A stretch of 64,000 nt of DNA from Erythrobacter sp. NAP1 (GCF_000152865.1 NZ_CH672390.1:2955468-3019467), one strand, 5' to 3'. Counted from the first letter of the stretch, positions 1 to 8,820 are shown. The notes: a model not told the origin generated them from the sequence alone. A program made the numbers and translations.

Positions 1-23
1 TGAGGGCGCAGCAGGAGCAGATT

Positions 24-932
24 ATGCCGCACGTCACGGCCAACGGAATTGAGCTGTGTTACGAAACCCATGGCAATCCGGAGCATGAGACGATCTTGCT
101 CGTCATGGGGCTGGGTGCGCAACTGGCGCACTGGCCGATTGAATTTGTCGAAGCGTTGGCGGACGAGGGCTACCACGTCGTGCGCTACGACAATCGCGAT
201 ATCGGCCTCTCGCAAAAGATGGGCGATGCAAAGCCGCCCAAGCTCGTTTGGCAATTGCTGCGCAAGCGGATCGGCTGGCCGATGGATGTGCCCTACACCC
301 TTCGCGACATGGCCGATGACGGGATTGCGCTGCTCGATGCTTTGGAGATCAATCGCGCGCATGTCGTGGGCGCCTCGATGGGCGGGATGATCGCGCAGCT
401 GATGGCAATCCATCATTCGCCGCGCCTGCTCTCGCTTACCTCCGTGATGTCGACCACCGGCAATCCGCGCCTTCCTCAGGCGGAAAAGCGCGCGATCGAA
501 GCGCTGACCGCTCCGCTGCCTTCGCTCGAGGAAGAGGCGGTGATCGAGCATGGCATCAACATCGCCCGCAATATCACCGGCCCCGGCTTCCCCGCCGATC
601 CGGAAGCGCGGCGCAAGCGTGTGCAGATGCTCGTCCAGCGCAGCGTCTACCCGCCCGGCCTCCCGCGCCAGCTCGCCGCGATCATCGACGACGGCGATCG
701 GCGCTCACGTCTCGCGCAGGTGACAACGCCGACGCTGGTTCTTCACGGAGAGGACGACCCGTTGGTGAAGCTCGAAGCAGGCAAGGACACCGCCAAGCAT
801 ATTCCGGGCGCGAAGCTCGTCACCATTCCGGGCTGGGGGCACGATCTGCCGCTCGACCTGGTGGACCGCATGGTGGGCGAGATCACGACCCACACGCGCT
901 CGGTCAGCGAAGCCGAATCGGTTCACGCCTGA
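24..932 (+). CDS. alpha/beta-fold hydrolase
   Basis: A 302-residue soluble alpha/beta hydrolase. The nucleophile elbow GASMGG (about residue 116) supplies the Ser, the Asp of HGEDDPLV (about 248) is the likely acid, and the His of GWGHDLP (about 275) completes the triad. An HG-like stretch near the N-terminus and the YDNRDIGLS segment are typical of the esterase/epoxide-hydrolase-like branch. The ATG is preceded by AGGAG at good spacing. No signal peptide is seen, so a cytoplasmic esterase or C-C hydrolase is likely; the substrate cannot be read from the sequence. The gene stands alone: the next gene is convergent, four bases away. Confidence 0.9.
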   Translation: MPHVTANGIELCYETHGNPEHETILLVMGLGAQLAHWPIEFVEALADEGYHVVRYDNRDIGLSQKMGDAKPPKLVWQLLRKRIGWPMDVPYTLRDMADDGIALLDALEINRAHVVGASMGGMIAQLMAIHHSPRLLSLTSVMSTTGNPRLPQAEKRAIEALTAPLPSLEEEAVIEHGINIARNITGPGFPADPEARRKRVQMLVQRSVYPPGLPRQLAAIIDDGDRRSRLAQVTTPTLVLHGEDDPLVKLEAGKDTAKHIPGAKLVTIPGWGHDLPLDLVDRMVGEITTHTRSVSEAESVHA

Positions 933-936
933 ACGA

Positions 937-1218
937 TCAATCGCGCGAAATGGCCTGGGGCTGCTTATCGGCGGCCTCCAGCTTTTCGCGGTGCTTTTCT
1001 AGGGCGGGGTGCACCGCGCCCCACCAGATGCCGTTCCATGCGCCTGAGAACATCCAGGAATTGCGATCGGTGAGGTAAGGCACCTCGGGCACGCCCAATT
1101 GCGGGATCCACGAAGCGCACGAGATCACAAACCACGCGCCGCCAAGGATGGTGATGGTGCGCTCGTGCCGTTCACCAAAGCGGATCGCCGCGGTCAGGAT
1201 CGGATCGAGCAAGGACAC
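937..1218 (-). CDS. small membrane protein, unknown function
   Basis: About 93 residues if translation begins at the GTG preceded by GGGAGG with an 8-base gap; the reading frame is open further upstream but without a ribosome binding site. One clear hydrophobic segment (TILGGAWFVISCASWIPQLG) follows a short charged N-terminus, and a Trp-rich stretch (SWMFSGAWNGIWWGAV) may form a second membrane-associated segment. The C-terminus is charged. I do not recognise the family. It is convergent with the hydrolase and shares the upstream region with nrdA. Confidence 0.6.
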   Translation of the reverse strand: MSLLDPILTAAIRFGERHERTITILGGAWFVISCASWIPQLGVPEVPYLTDRNSWMFSGAWNGIWWGAVHPALEKHREKLEAADKQPQAISRD

Positions 1219-1311
1219 GTCATTAACCTCCCTTTTCGGTTCCCCATGGGCCCGCGCCAGCTGTCCACCGGACGCGATCACGCAACAAAGTTGCTGCGCC
1301 GGTGATGCAAT

Positions 1312-1493
1312 GATTCACAGCTTGATTCGAATGATTCAATCACCAAATTTTTCTTCACAGATTCATTTTGGGTCTTGCGCGTCTCGCGACTCAAGCTTTG
1401 ACCACGCGTCGCGGCGTTGCAGCATGACAATACACCGGTCCGATCGCGCGAATTAGGGTTAATCACCCGTTGACCCGATTCACCGGCTGATTC
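1312..1493. promoter_or_regulatory. GANTC cluster upstream of nrdA
   Basis: The 577-base gap before nrdA (1219-1795) contains no gene I can support but holds seven GANTC sites in 182 bases, starting at 1312, 1324, 1333, 1360, 1388, 1477 and 1489, against roughly one per 256 bases by chance. GANTC is the CcrM methylation site and, with GcrA, marks cell-cycle-controlled promoters in alphaproteobacteria. The stretch is also AT-richer than its surroundings, as expected of a promoter. A regulatory role is inference. Confidence 0.45.
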
Positions 1494-1795
1494 AGTATCT
1501 AGTGGTTCGGTTCGCGTTGAACCCCCAAATTATAGCGCTCACTCTCGAGCCCCAAACTTAACGGTAACGGGCGCGATCAGGGAAGGAGTCGCTGCAAAAC
1601 AGGGTCGAGGCGGGGCGGAATGTTGATGTGTTGGCGGATAAGCCTGTGAGCCGGGAGGGGCAAAGCAGTGCAGAAGCTGTCGATGGATTGGTGCAGAACA
1701 GAATCGGAACATGCGCGCTTTTCGGGTAAGACGAAACGAACGCAAAAAACCGATTCGAATTGAACGCGACTGAGTTGACGCGAAACGGGGCAACG

Positions 1796-3805
1796 ATGGA
1801 ATTCAAGGCAAGTGACGAAGTGCTGAGCGATGCCGACACTGGGGAAACTCTCGGCACAGAGATGAAAGACGAAAAGGCCGTTACGATGGACAAGTCGGAT
1901 GCAGGCAGCGAAGAGCTGATTGCCGCCAAGAGCGCGGAAGCGCTGGGCAATGCCGTGGCAGAAGCCGCGAAGGCCGCAGCCGTGCCTGACAGCAAGAAGG
2001 TGAATGATCGCCGTTTCGACGTGCAGATCGACGAGAGCCGCGATGCGAACCTTACCGAATTCGGCAAGGAAACGCTGACCGACCGCTATCTGCTGCCCGG
2101 TGAAAAGTACCAGGACCTGTTCGCCCGTGTGGCCGATGCCTACGCCGACGATCAGGAGCACGCGCAGCGGCTCTACGACTACATCTCGAACCTGTGGTTT
2201 ATGCCCGCAACGCCGGTCCTTTCAAATGGCGGCACTTCGCGCGGCCTGCCGATCTCGTGCTATCTCAACTCGGTTTCCGACAGCCTCGACGGGATTGTCG
2301 GTACCTGGAACGAGAATGTCTGGCTCGCTTCCAAGGGCGGCGGCATCGGCACCTATTGGGGCAATGTGCGCGGTATTGGTGAGCCGGTCGGCCTAAACGG
2401 CAAGACTTCGGGCATCATCCCGTTCGTGCGCGTGATGGATTCGCTCACGCTTGCAATTTCGCAAGGCTCGCTGCGTCGCGGTTCGGCGGCGTGCTATCTC
2501 GACGTCAGCCACCCGGAGATCGAGGAATTCCTCGAAATCCGCAAACCGTCGGGCGACTTCAACCGCAAGGCGCTGAACCTGCACCACGGCGTGCTGCTGA
2601 CCGACGAATTCATGGAAGCCGTGCGCGACGGGGCCGATTTCGACCTCAAGTCACCCAAGACCGGCGAAGTGCGCGGCACCGTCAATGCGCGTTCGCTGTT
2701 CCAGAAGCTGGTCGAATGCCGCCTTGCGACGGGTGAGCCTTACATTGTCTTCAACGACACCGTGAACCGCATGATGCCAAAGCATCATCGCGATCTGGGC
2801 CTCAAGGTTTCGACCTCGAACCTGTGTTCGGAAATCACGCTTCCGACAGGCATCGACCACCTTGGCAACGACCGCACCGCGGTTTGCTGCCTCAGCTCGC
2901 TCAACCTTGAAAAGTGGGACGAGTGGTCGACCGACAAGCAGTTCATCGAAGACGTCATGCGCTTCCTCGACAACGTTCTTCAGGACTATATCGACCGCGC
3001 ACCAGACGAGATGGCCCGTGCGCGTTATTCCGCCGAGCGCGAGCGTTCGGTCGGACTTGGCGTGATGGGCTTCCACTCCTTCCTCCAGCAGAAGGGCCTC
3101 GGCTTCGAAAGCGCGATGGCCAAGGCGCTGAACCTCAAAATGTTCAAGCACATTCAGGCCAAGGCATCCGAAGCCTCGATGCTGCTCGCTCAGGAACGTG
3201 GGCCGTGCCCCGATGCGGCCGAAATGGGCGCGATGGAGCGTTTCAGCTGCAAAATGGCAATCGCGCCGACCGCGTCGATCAGCATCATCTGCGGTGGTAC
3301 CAGCGCCTGCATCGAGCCGATCCCGGCCAACATCTACACCCACAAGACGCTGTCGGGTTCGTTCATCGTCAAGAACCCGTATCTTGAAAAGCTGCTCGAC
3401 AAGAAGAGCAAGAACTCGACCAATGTCTGGAACTCGATCCTCGAGCGTGGCGGGTCGGTTCAGCATCTCGACTTCCTCACCGACGAGGAAAAGGCGAGCT
3501 TCAAGACCAGCTTCGAGATCGACCAGCGCTGGCTGCTCGAATTCGCAGCTGACCGTGCGCCCTATATCGACCAGGCTCAGTCGCTGAACCTGTTCATTCC
3601 GGCTGACGTCGACAAGTGGGATCTGATGATGCTGCACTTCCAGGCGTGGGAGAAGGGCATCAAGTCGCTCTACTACCTGCGCTCGAAGTCGGTGCAGCGC
3701 GCCGGTTTTGCCGGTGGGGTCGAAGCGGACAACACCGCCGACGCGGCCAAGTTCGAACTCGCTGCAGAGCAGACTGATTACGAGGAATGCTTGAGCTGCC
3801 AGTGA
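1796..3805 (+). CDS. nrdA: ribonucleoside-diphosphate reductase, alpha subunit (class I)
   Basis: Catalytic subunit reducing ribonucleoside diphosphates to deoxy forms with the NrdB radical subunit. About 669 residues from the ATG at 1796, which has a GGGG stretch upstream; a TTG 12 codons earlier is also possible. Active-site parts are visible: Cys155 (ISCYLNS), the NLCSE triad N342/C344/E346, a Cys pair at 364-365 (AVCCLSSL), and the C-terminal redox pair in ECLSCQ that takes electrons from thioredoxin. The protein is about 90 residues shorter than E. coli NrdA and has no recognisable N-terminal ATP-cone, so the usual overall-activity switch seems absent. nrdB lies 2 kb downstream, not adjacent. 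Confidence 0.95.
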   Translation: MEFKASDEVLSDADTGETLGTEMKDEKAVTMDKSDAGSEELIAAKSAEALGNAVAEAAKAAAVPDSKKVNDRRFDVQIDESRDANLTEFGKETLTDRYLLPGEKYQDLFARVADAYADDQEHAQRLYDYISNLWFMPATPVLSNGGTSRGLPISCYLNSVSDSLDGIVGTWNENVWLASKGGGIGTYWGNVRGIGEPVGLNGKTSGIIPFVRVMDSLTLAISQGSLRRGSAACYLDVSHPEIEEFLEIRKPSGDFNRKALNLHHGVLLTDEFMEAVRDGADFDLKSPKTGEVRGTVNARSLFQKLVECRLATGEPYIVFNDTVNRMMPKHHRDLGLKVSTSNLCSEITLPTGIDHLGNDRTAVCCLSSLNLEKWDEWSTDKQFIEDVMRFLDNVLQDYIDRAPDEMARARYSAERERSVGLGVMGFHSFLQQKGLGFESAMAKALNLKMFKHIQAKASEASMLLAQERGPCPDAAEMGAMERFSCKMAIAPTASISIICGGTSACIEPIPANIYTHKTLSGSFIVKNPYLEKLLDKKSKNSTNVWNSILERGGSVQHLDFLTDEEKASFKTSFEIDQRWLLEFAADRAPYIDQAQSLNLFIPADVDKWDLMMLHFQAWEKGIKSLYYLRSKSVQRAGFAGGVEADNTADAAKFELAAEQTDYEECLSCQ

Positions 3806-3822
3806 TCGAAACCGGCAGTTTC

Positions 3823-4365
3823 ATGACAAGACGCGGTCCAACCCTCGGTTGGGCCGCGTTTTGCGTTGTGGGCACGCTGGGCCTTTCTGCCTGTGCGCCC
3901 GAACCCGAGAACGAATTCGGTCGCAGCGCCGCTGGCCATGTCGTTATCGCGCACGAGGAGTTTTGCACTTTGCGCGTCGCGGGGTCGCCGAGCGATATGA
4001 CCGTCCTCGCCGCGCGCGAAGGTGATTTCGTTCGCGTGAGTTTCGATGCCAGCCCAATTGCCCCGCCGGAAAACAGCGAACACTCTGGCTATTTCGGATT
4101 TCGCTTCAGTCTTTCCGATGGCCGAGACGAAGCGCTTGGCGAAGGCACGATCCGGTTTCTGGATGATGGCAACGGACCGGTCTTCATGTCCGCCGCCCCG
4201 GGCTGGGTCGCGCGCGAGCTTGCGCTGATCGAGGAGGTTCGCTTCGTCTGGGATGACGTGACAGTCAGCACAGTCACCGCTCCTGCCGGGCTTTCGGAGG
4301 AAGCTGCAATCCTTTCTGCCTGCATCGGCAGGCCCCTGGACAGTTTTGCCGCTTCGTCTCAATAG
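3823..4365 (+). CDS. putative lipoprotein
   Basis: About 180 residues. The chosen ATG gives a short positive N-terminus, a hydrophobic core and the lipobox LSAC (about residue 25), so export and lipid attachment are expected. The mature part has no domain I recognise; it contains two Cys residues (EEFCTLRV and LSACIG) that could form a disulfide. It begins 17 bases after the nrdA stop and may be read from the same transcript, but a functional link to nucleotide reduction is not evident. Confidence 0.7.
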   Translation: MTRRGPTLGWAAFCVVGTLGLSACAPEPENEFGRSAAGHVVIAHEEFCTLRVAGSPSDMTVLAAREGDFVRVSFDASPIAPPENSEHSGYFGFRFSLSDGRDEALGEGTIRFLDDGNGPVFMSAAPGWVARELALIEEVRFVWDDVTVSTVTAPAGLSEEAAILSACIGRPLDSFAASSQ

Positions 4366-4423
4366 ACCCACGGGGAACGAGCGTTTTACTTGGTTTTAAG
4401 TGTAATCCTCTATTCTGAGCGCC

Positions 4424-4783
4424 ATGAAGACGAGGCAGACCAAGCGCAAGCAGAGCAATGTTCCGGGCCGCTATCTCGCTGGCAACGGGGAACCGCAGGA
4501 CGTTGTCTTGCGCGATGTGTCGGTTGGCGGATGCCGCTTCGAGATGGGGCAGCGCGCCTTCACCCTCGGCTCTCCCTTGCAGATCGTGGTCGCTGGAACC
4601 GGTCCTCATCGCGCCATCGTCAAATGGATCGACAAGGACGAGGTCGGTCTGACCTTCGAGCGACCTTTATCGCAGGCGCAGGTCGACAGCTTCATGGGTA
4701 GCCATGTGCCGGACCCTTCCCAATCCAACGCCGGTGCCACTTTCACACCGATGCAGGACGCCAAGCCGCAGCGTTTCTGCTGA
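4424..4783 (+). CDS. PilZ domain protein
   Basis: A 119-residue protein made almost entirely of one PilZ-like domain. The family's (D/N)xSxxG signature appears as RDVSVGGCRF and the closing strand as EVGLTF; a basic N-terminus (KTRQTKRKQ) stands where the RxxxR part of the cyclic-di-GMP site lies, though the exact RxxxR spacing is degenerate. It may bind c-di-GMP or be a degenerate PilZ adaptor. The window also encodes a GGDEF cyclase near the flagellar genes, so the second messenger is used by this organism. Confidence 0.75.
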   Translation: MKTRQTKRKQSNVPGRYLAGNGEPQDVVLRDVSVGGCRFEMGQRAFTLGSPLQIVVAGTGPHRAIVKWIDKDEVGLTFERPLSQAQVDSFMGSHVPDPSQSNAGATFTPMQDAKPQRFC

Positions 4784-4845
4784 GACGCCTCTCGCGCACT
4801 CCTTCAAATTGTGGCAATCTTGCTCCCGCTTGAAGGGAGAAGAGC

Positions 4846-5034
4846 ATGCCTCTGCAAATATGGGTCGGAATTGGGGGCACGCTGGTAGCGCTCGCATTTG
4901 TGGCCAACGGAATACGTCACATCCGCCGGGGTGAGGGACACCTCGCCAACGCCGGGCGGTTGCATATCGCGATGGCGACCTTGTTCATTCCGGTGCTCTG
5001 GCTGATCGTGATTTTCCAGGTGATGAGCGCATGA
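4846..5034 (+). CDS. small two-TM membrane protein
   Basis: A 62-residue protein with two hydrophobic helices (VGIGGTLVALAFVANGI and MATLFIPVLWLIVIFQVM) joined by a short charged loop RHIRRGEGHLANAGR. The start has a good GGGAGA site. It overlaps the next gene by four bases (ATGA), so the two are translationally coupled. Function unknown. Confidence 0.65.
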   Translation: MPLQIWVGIGGTLVALAFVANGIRHIRRGEGHLANAGRLHIAMATLFIPVLWLIVIFQVMSA

Positions 5035-5312
5035 TGCGGGTCATCGCCACAATCGCTCTTGCGCTGCTGCTATCGGCCTGCGCGAGCCAGATTGATGCGG
5101 GCGTCAGCTCGGACCCTGAAGCACCCGGCGTGTTCTGGGGCATCTGGCACGGCTTCATCTTCCCGTGGGCCTGGCTCGGCTCGCTCTTCTCACCCGACAT
5201 CGCGGTCTACGCCGTGCCCAATTCGGGCGCGTGGTACGATTTCGGCTTCTTCCTCGGCATCACGGTGCTGGGCGGGGGAAGCGCCTTCGGATCGAAGAAG
5301 GCCAGGGGCTAG
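5031..5312 (+). CDS. small membrane lipoprotein, unknown function
   Basis: A 93-residue protein with a lipoprotein-type signal (LLLSAC, Cys at about 17). The mature part is Trp/Phe-rich (FWGIWHGFIFPWAWLGSLF) and ends in a second hydrophobic stretch (FGFFLGITVLGGGSAFG) and a basic tail. I know this pattern from many proteobacterial hypothetical proteins without assigned function. It overlaps the preceding gene by four bases and is followed by a strong terminator hairpin. Confidence 0.65.
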   Translation: MMRVIATIALALLLSACASQIDAGVSSDPEAPGVFWGIWHGFIFPWAWLGSLFSPDIAVYAVPNSGAWYDFGFFLGITVLGGGSAFGSKKARG

Positions 5313-5322
5313 GCACGAAAAA

Positions 5323-5353
5323 GCCGCCCGTCGCCGTTCGCGGCAAGGGCGGC
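5323..5353. terminator. bidirectional rho-independent terminator
   Basis: Stem GCCGCCC...GCCG, loop TTCG, then CGGC...GGGCGGC, with A-rich sequence on the left and CTTTC on the right. It lies between two convergent genes and can serve both. Confidence 0.75.
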
Positions 5354-5378
5354 CTTTCAAATCCGTATCGCGAGAGGT

Positions 5379-5600
5379 TTAGCGCCGGCGCTCCTTCGTG
5401 CGGCGCTGAGCGACCGTGTCGTTGTCGTTCTCGCCATAGGGGAGGTTGCCCATGACCGATTGCGGCGCGCCGTCTTCGCGGTAGCGCGGCTCTGCGGGGC
5501 CCGAGCGTTCGGGCTCGAACGGGTGGTCCGACTTGGTGAGGGTGATGTTGCGGCTGTCTCCATCGGGGAAGGGGCCGGTCACGGGGCTGTTGTTAGCCAT
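5379..5600 (-). CDS. small hydrophilic protein, unknown function
   Basis: A 73-residue, highly charged, Pro/Asp/Arg-rich protein without hydrophobic segments, probably largely disordered (NDNDTVAQRRTKERRR at the end). AAAGGA lies upstream of the ATG. It could be a small stress or regulatory protein; I do not recognise it. It is divergent from nrdB, with which it shares a 271-base upstream region. Confidence 0.5.
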   Translation of the reverse strand: MANNSPVTGPFPDGDSRNITLTKSDHPFEPERSGPAEPRYREDGAPQSVMGNLPYGENDNDTVAQRRTKERRR

Positions 5601-5762
5601 GGGGGGATCCTTTCATTTCTTACGGGTTCACCACAGCTATGAACGCCCCCGCCCCTTCGTTCCGAAAAACACCGCGATTTTCCCGGCGCTTGTATGCTAT
5701 GCAAGTTAAGTTGATGCACCGCGCACAAGTCGCGCCTCGGAGCCACACGCCGCACTCCGTCC

Positions 5763-5843
5763 GACTCAGATTTTGCACGGTTTATCCCCGCCGAATCATC
5801 CCTGCTTGCCTTCGAAAACGCAGTTTGATTCCCTATATGAGTC
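5763..5843. promoter_or_regulatory. GANTC sites upstream of nrdB
   Basis: Three GANTC sites (5763, 5827, 5839) fall in the last 110 bases before the nrdB start, echoing the cluster before nrdA. Joint cell-cycle control by CcrM/GcrA is a reasonable inference. Confidence 0.35.
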
Positions 5844-5871
5844 GTTCACCTTAAACACAGGGATACACAAG

Positions 5872-6912
5872 ATGTCGTTGCTCGAAGCCCGGAACACCTA
5901 CAAGCCGTTCGAATACCCCTGGGCGTATGAGTTCTGGAAACGTCAGCAGCAGATCCACTGGATGCCCGAGGAAGTGCCTCTGGGCGAAGATTGCCGCGAC
6001 TGGGCGCAGAACCTGACCGAGCATGAGCGCAACCTGCTCACCCAGATCTTCCGCTTCTTCACGCAGGCCGATGTCGAGGTGCAGGATTGCTACCACGACA
6101 AATATGGCCGCGTGTTCAAGCCGACCGAGATCAAGATGATGCTTGCCGCCTTCTCCAATATGGAGACGGTGCACATCGCGGCATACAGCCACCTGCTCGA
6201 CACGATCGGCATGCCCGAGAGCGAATATTCCGCCTTCCTCGATTATGAGGAGATGGCCGACAAGCACAATTACATGCACCAGTTCAGCGTCGACACCGAC
6301 GAGGACATCGCCCGCACGCTCGCCATGTTCGGCGGCTTTACCGAGGGGCTGCAGCTGTTTGCATCCTTCGCGATGCTGATGAACTTCCCGCGCTTCAACA
6401 AGATGAAGGGCATGGGCCAGATCGTCAGCTGGTCGGTGCGCGATGAAACGTTGCACTGCGAAGGCATCATCAAGATGTTCCACACCTTCTGCGAAGAGCG
6501 CGACTGCCTGACCAAGGCGGTGAAGGAAGACATCATCGACATCTGTCAGAAGACCGTCCGCCTCGAAGACGCGTTTATCGACCTCGCCTTTGAAATGGGC
6601 CCGGTCGAAGGGATGACGGCCAAGGACATCAAGAAATATATCCGCTACATCGCTGACTGGCGACTGGGCCAGTTGAACCTTCAGCCGATCTACATGATCG
6701 ATGAACACCCGCTGCCATGGCTCAGCCCGCTGCTGAACGGTGTCGAGCACGCCAACTTCTTCGAAGCCCGCGCAACCGAATATTCAAAAGGCGCGACCAA
6801 GGGCAACTGGAACGACGTGTGGTCAAGCTTCGACAACCGCCAGAAAGCCAAGGCCGTCAACGAAGACGCCGAGGGCGAGGACGGCCCGGATATGTTCGAA
6901 GCGGCGGAGTAA
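5872..6912 (+). CDS. nrdB: ribonucleoside-diphosphate reductase, beta subunit (class I)
   Basis: Radical-generating subunit of ribonucleotide reductase, 346 residues. Metal ligands and the radical Tyr are present: ETVHIAAYSH holds Glu98, His101 and Tyr105 (the stable tyrosyl radical site), EGLQLFASF and RDETLHCEG supply the second ExxH-type half-site. Translation starts at MSLLEAR, preceded by AGGGA; the frame is open further upstream but that part has no binding site. No ATP-cone is fused to this subunit, so neither RNR subunit carries an activity domain. The C-terminal tail (GPDMFEAAE) is the acidic peptide expected to dock on NrdA. Confidence 0.95.
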   Translation: MSLLEARNTYKPFEYPWAYEFWKRQQQIHWMPEEVPLGEDCRDWAQNLTEHERNLLTQIFRFFTQADVEVQDCYHDKYGRVFKPTEIKMMLAAFSNMETVHIAAYSHLLDTIGMPESEYSAFLDYEEMADKHNYMHQFSVDTDEDIARTLAMFGGFTEGLQLFASFAMLMNFPRFNKMKGMGQIVSWSVRDETLHCEGIIKMFHTFCEERDCLTKAVKEDIIDICQKTVRLEDAFIDLAFEMGPVEGMTAKDIKKYIRYIADWRLGQLNLQPIYMIDEHPLPWLSPLLNGVEHANFFEARATEYSKGATKGNWNDVWSSFDNRQKAKAVNEDAEGEDGPDMFEAAE

Positions 6913-6915
6913 CGA

Positions 6916-8241
6916 CTAGTCAGAATCTGAGATCGCCGTCGGGCTGACTGTTTCCGGCTCTGAACGTTCTTGCTTAACTTTCGGAGCCGGCTTCACCCAA
7001 GCTCGCAGGTTCTGGCCAGCGCGCTCCCAAAAGTCAGGGACCGCATCTTCAAGCTCTTTGATGAAGGTCTGCCGCTGACCGAAGCGGTGGCCTAGATCGA
7101 CAACGCTCACGACTTCAAAGCCGAGAAGCGTCATATCTCCCTTCTCTGCAAATAGGTCATCACCGTTTGAGCGAGCGTCGCTCAGTGAAATCTGGGTCCA
7201 TGGTGACGTGCCGGGCCATTGTGCCCTGATGTGGATGCCATCCTCATCCTCGTGCGGGAGTTGCCGTAATAACCAGTTTAGTCGCGCGGAGTTGCGTTTC
7301 TTGTCGCCCGGCGCGTTTACATACATCCAGACTGACACCGTCCTGCGCGTGAAGTCGGCACAGACCTTCACGGTATCGGCAGCATCGGGGACTTCCAACT
7401 CGACGCTCAGCTTCTGAGCGCTGCGCAACTCTTCAAAATCCTGATCGATACGAACCGATGGGTCCGCCCTTTGCGCTCGCGTCAACTTTTGTGTGACACC
7501 CGCATCGATCTGACGAGAGAAAATGAGGCTCAAATCTTGGCATTCCTGATGCCAAGCTTGGACCACTTCCTTGCCCGGTTTTATGAGTATCGAGCCGCCA
7601 GTCTGCACGGTGTCGGTGACATCACCCCAAACAGGCGGCATTTGGGTGAAACTCTCTACACCAGCGCTTGGGTGCGAGATAAAACGTTTGAACTCGTTCA
7701 GGATGTACTCCTGATCCCCGTCATCAATTCCCTCATTTAGTAGCAGATACGCTTCGGTAAGAACCCTCATCCAAGATAAATGAAAGAGCTCAACATGCTT
7801 AGGCTTAGATACGGATAGTGGATGATGATGAGGGGCAAGCGAAAACTGATTGGATAACGTTATCACAGCATCCAACTTGTTCGCTTTTGCGATCTTCAGA
7901 TACCGGGCCAACTGTTCGGCCTGAATGTCGCTCTTTCGCACCTTGGCTTCGACAAGTGCCGTCCATTTGGCCCGGCCGGTATCGACAATGAGAAGCCCGT
8001 CGGGTCGGTCGTGCCCATCATCATCAAGATGTGCAAATCGAACTTCGGTCCATGCGTGAAGCTTAGCCAAAGGACCAATTTTCCGGCCCATTTGCTCAAG
8101 TAAACGTTCCGCAAATGGCCGCACCGAGATAAGTGTCGCTAGGAAGATCGAAAGCGTCCGCCCTTCTATGGAGCGTTCCGCCAATATCGGAAACAAACGC
8201 GCGCGCTCACCACTTTCGACACAAGTTGGTAGCTCACTCAT
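6916..8241 (-). CDS. PD-(D/E)XK nuclease-like protein
   Basis: A 441-residue protein in visibly lower-GC DNA than its neighbours. Near the N-terminus RPDGLLIV (Asp81) is followed by ALVEAKV (Glu98-x-Lys100) and then QAEQLARYL, which is the D...ExK plus following helix with Gln typical of the PD-(D/E)XK nuclease fold. The C-terminal half (about 230-420) has mixed alpha/beta character, with a Trp-rich stretch (SVWMYVNAPG), and is not recognised. It stands alone, convergent with nrdB and three bases from its stop. A defence or DNA-processing role is plausible; there is no partner methylase or helicase beside it. Confidence 0.6.
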   Translation of the reverse strand: MSELPTCVESGERARLFPILAERSIEGRTLSIFLATLISVRPFAERLLEQMGRKIGPLAKLHAWTEVRFAHLDDDGHDRPDGLLIVDTGRAKWTALVEAKVRKSDIQAEQLARYLKIAKANKLDAVITLSNQFSLAPHHHPLSVSKPKHVELFHLSWMRVLTEAYLLLNEGIDDGDQEYILNEFKRFISHPSAGVESFTQMPPVWGDVTDTVQTGGSILIKPGKEVVQAWHQECQDLSLIFSRQIDAGVTQKLTRAQRADPSVRIDQDFEELRSAQKLSVELEVPDAADTVKVCADFTRRTVSVWMYVNAPGDKKRNSARLNWLLRQLPHEDEDGIHIRAQWPGTSPWTQISLSDARSNGDDLFAEKGDMTLLGFEVVSVVDLGHRFGQRQTFIKELEDAVPDFWERAGQNLRAWVKPAPKVKQERSEPETVSPTAISDSD

Positions 8242-8331
8242 TTCGTATACTCCCCCCTGGATTTCGGAAGAGTTCCATTATTCTTGTTGGATTTTCAATA
8301 GTAAAGATACCGCGCTTCAGCACGGTCAAGC

Positions 8332-8820
8332 TCAAACCCCACCCAACAACACCCGCGAATACCACACATGCGCCGCCAACATCGCGCGCCAGCCGGATTG
8401 GTCGATCCCTCCGACCCACGACCCGAAATAGAGGCGCGTCCCGCCTTCCCTCGGCTCCACGCAGAACCAGCTCGCCGTGTTCGTGTCCTTGCTCTCCAGC
8501 AGCACCTGCGCGTTTTCTCGCCCCACCGCTCCGCTGCTTGAGCGCGCTTCCCGCCGCTCCACCAGCCTCCAGGCGCCGAACCTGTCCGTCTCGCCTTTGG
8601 CCAGTGCGCGGATGTCGGCGCTTGATGCGGGGGTGCGCAGGGCTTTGAGGATCAGGCGTTCGGGCAGGAAGGCCGTGCTGGAGTAGAACCGCTCGATAAA
8701 TTGCGCGAGCGTCACTTCGCCCGCTACGTCGCGCCAGAAACAGTCACGATAATCCTCAGGTCCGCCGAACTGGGCGAGCAGGCTGCCTTCGGGCACGTCG
8801 CAGGCGGTCACTGTGCTCAT
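8332..8820 (-). CDS. conserved hypothetical protein (DUF2867-like)
   Basis: A 162-residue cytoplasmic protein with no signal or membrane segment. The pattern of strands ending in a conserved Trp-rich stretch (ASWFCVEPREGGTRLYFGSW) recalls START/DUF2867-type ligand-binding folds, but I cannot be sure. It overlaps the preceding membrane-protein gene by four bases, so the two are one operon. Possible role: binding of a lipid-like or aromatic molecule. Confidence 0.55.
   Translation of the reverse strand: MSTVTACDVPEGSLLAQFGGPEDYRDCFWRDVAGEVTLAQFIERFYSSTAFLPERLILKALRTPASSADIRALAKGETDRFGAWRLVERREARSSSGAVGRENAQVLLESKDTNTASWFCVEPREGGTRLYFGSWVGGIDQSGWRAMLAAHVWYSRVLLGGV

Noticed and set aside
1488..1515. 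NrdR box before nrdA
   Set aside because: A stretch like GTATCTAGTGG resembles half of an NrdR box, but the second half and paired box at the right distance are not convincing.
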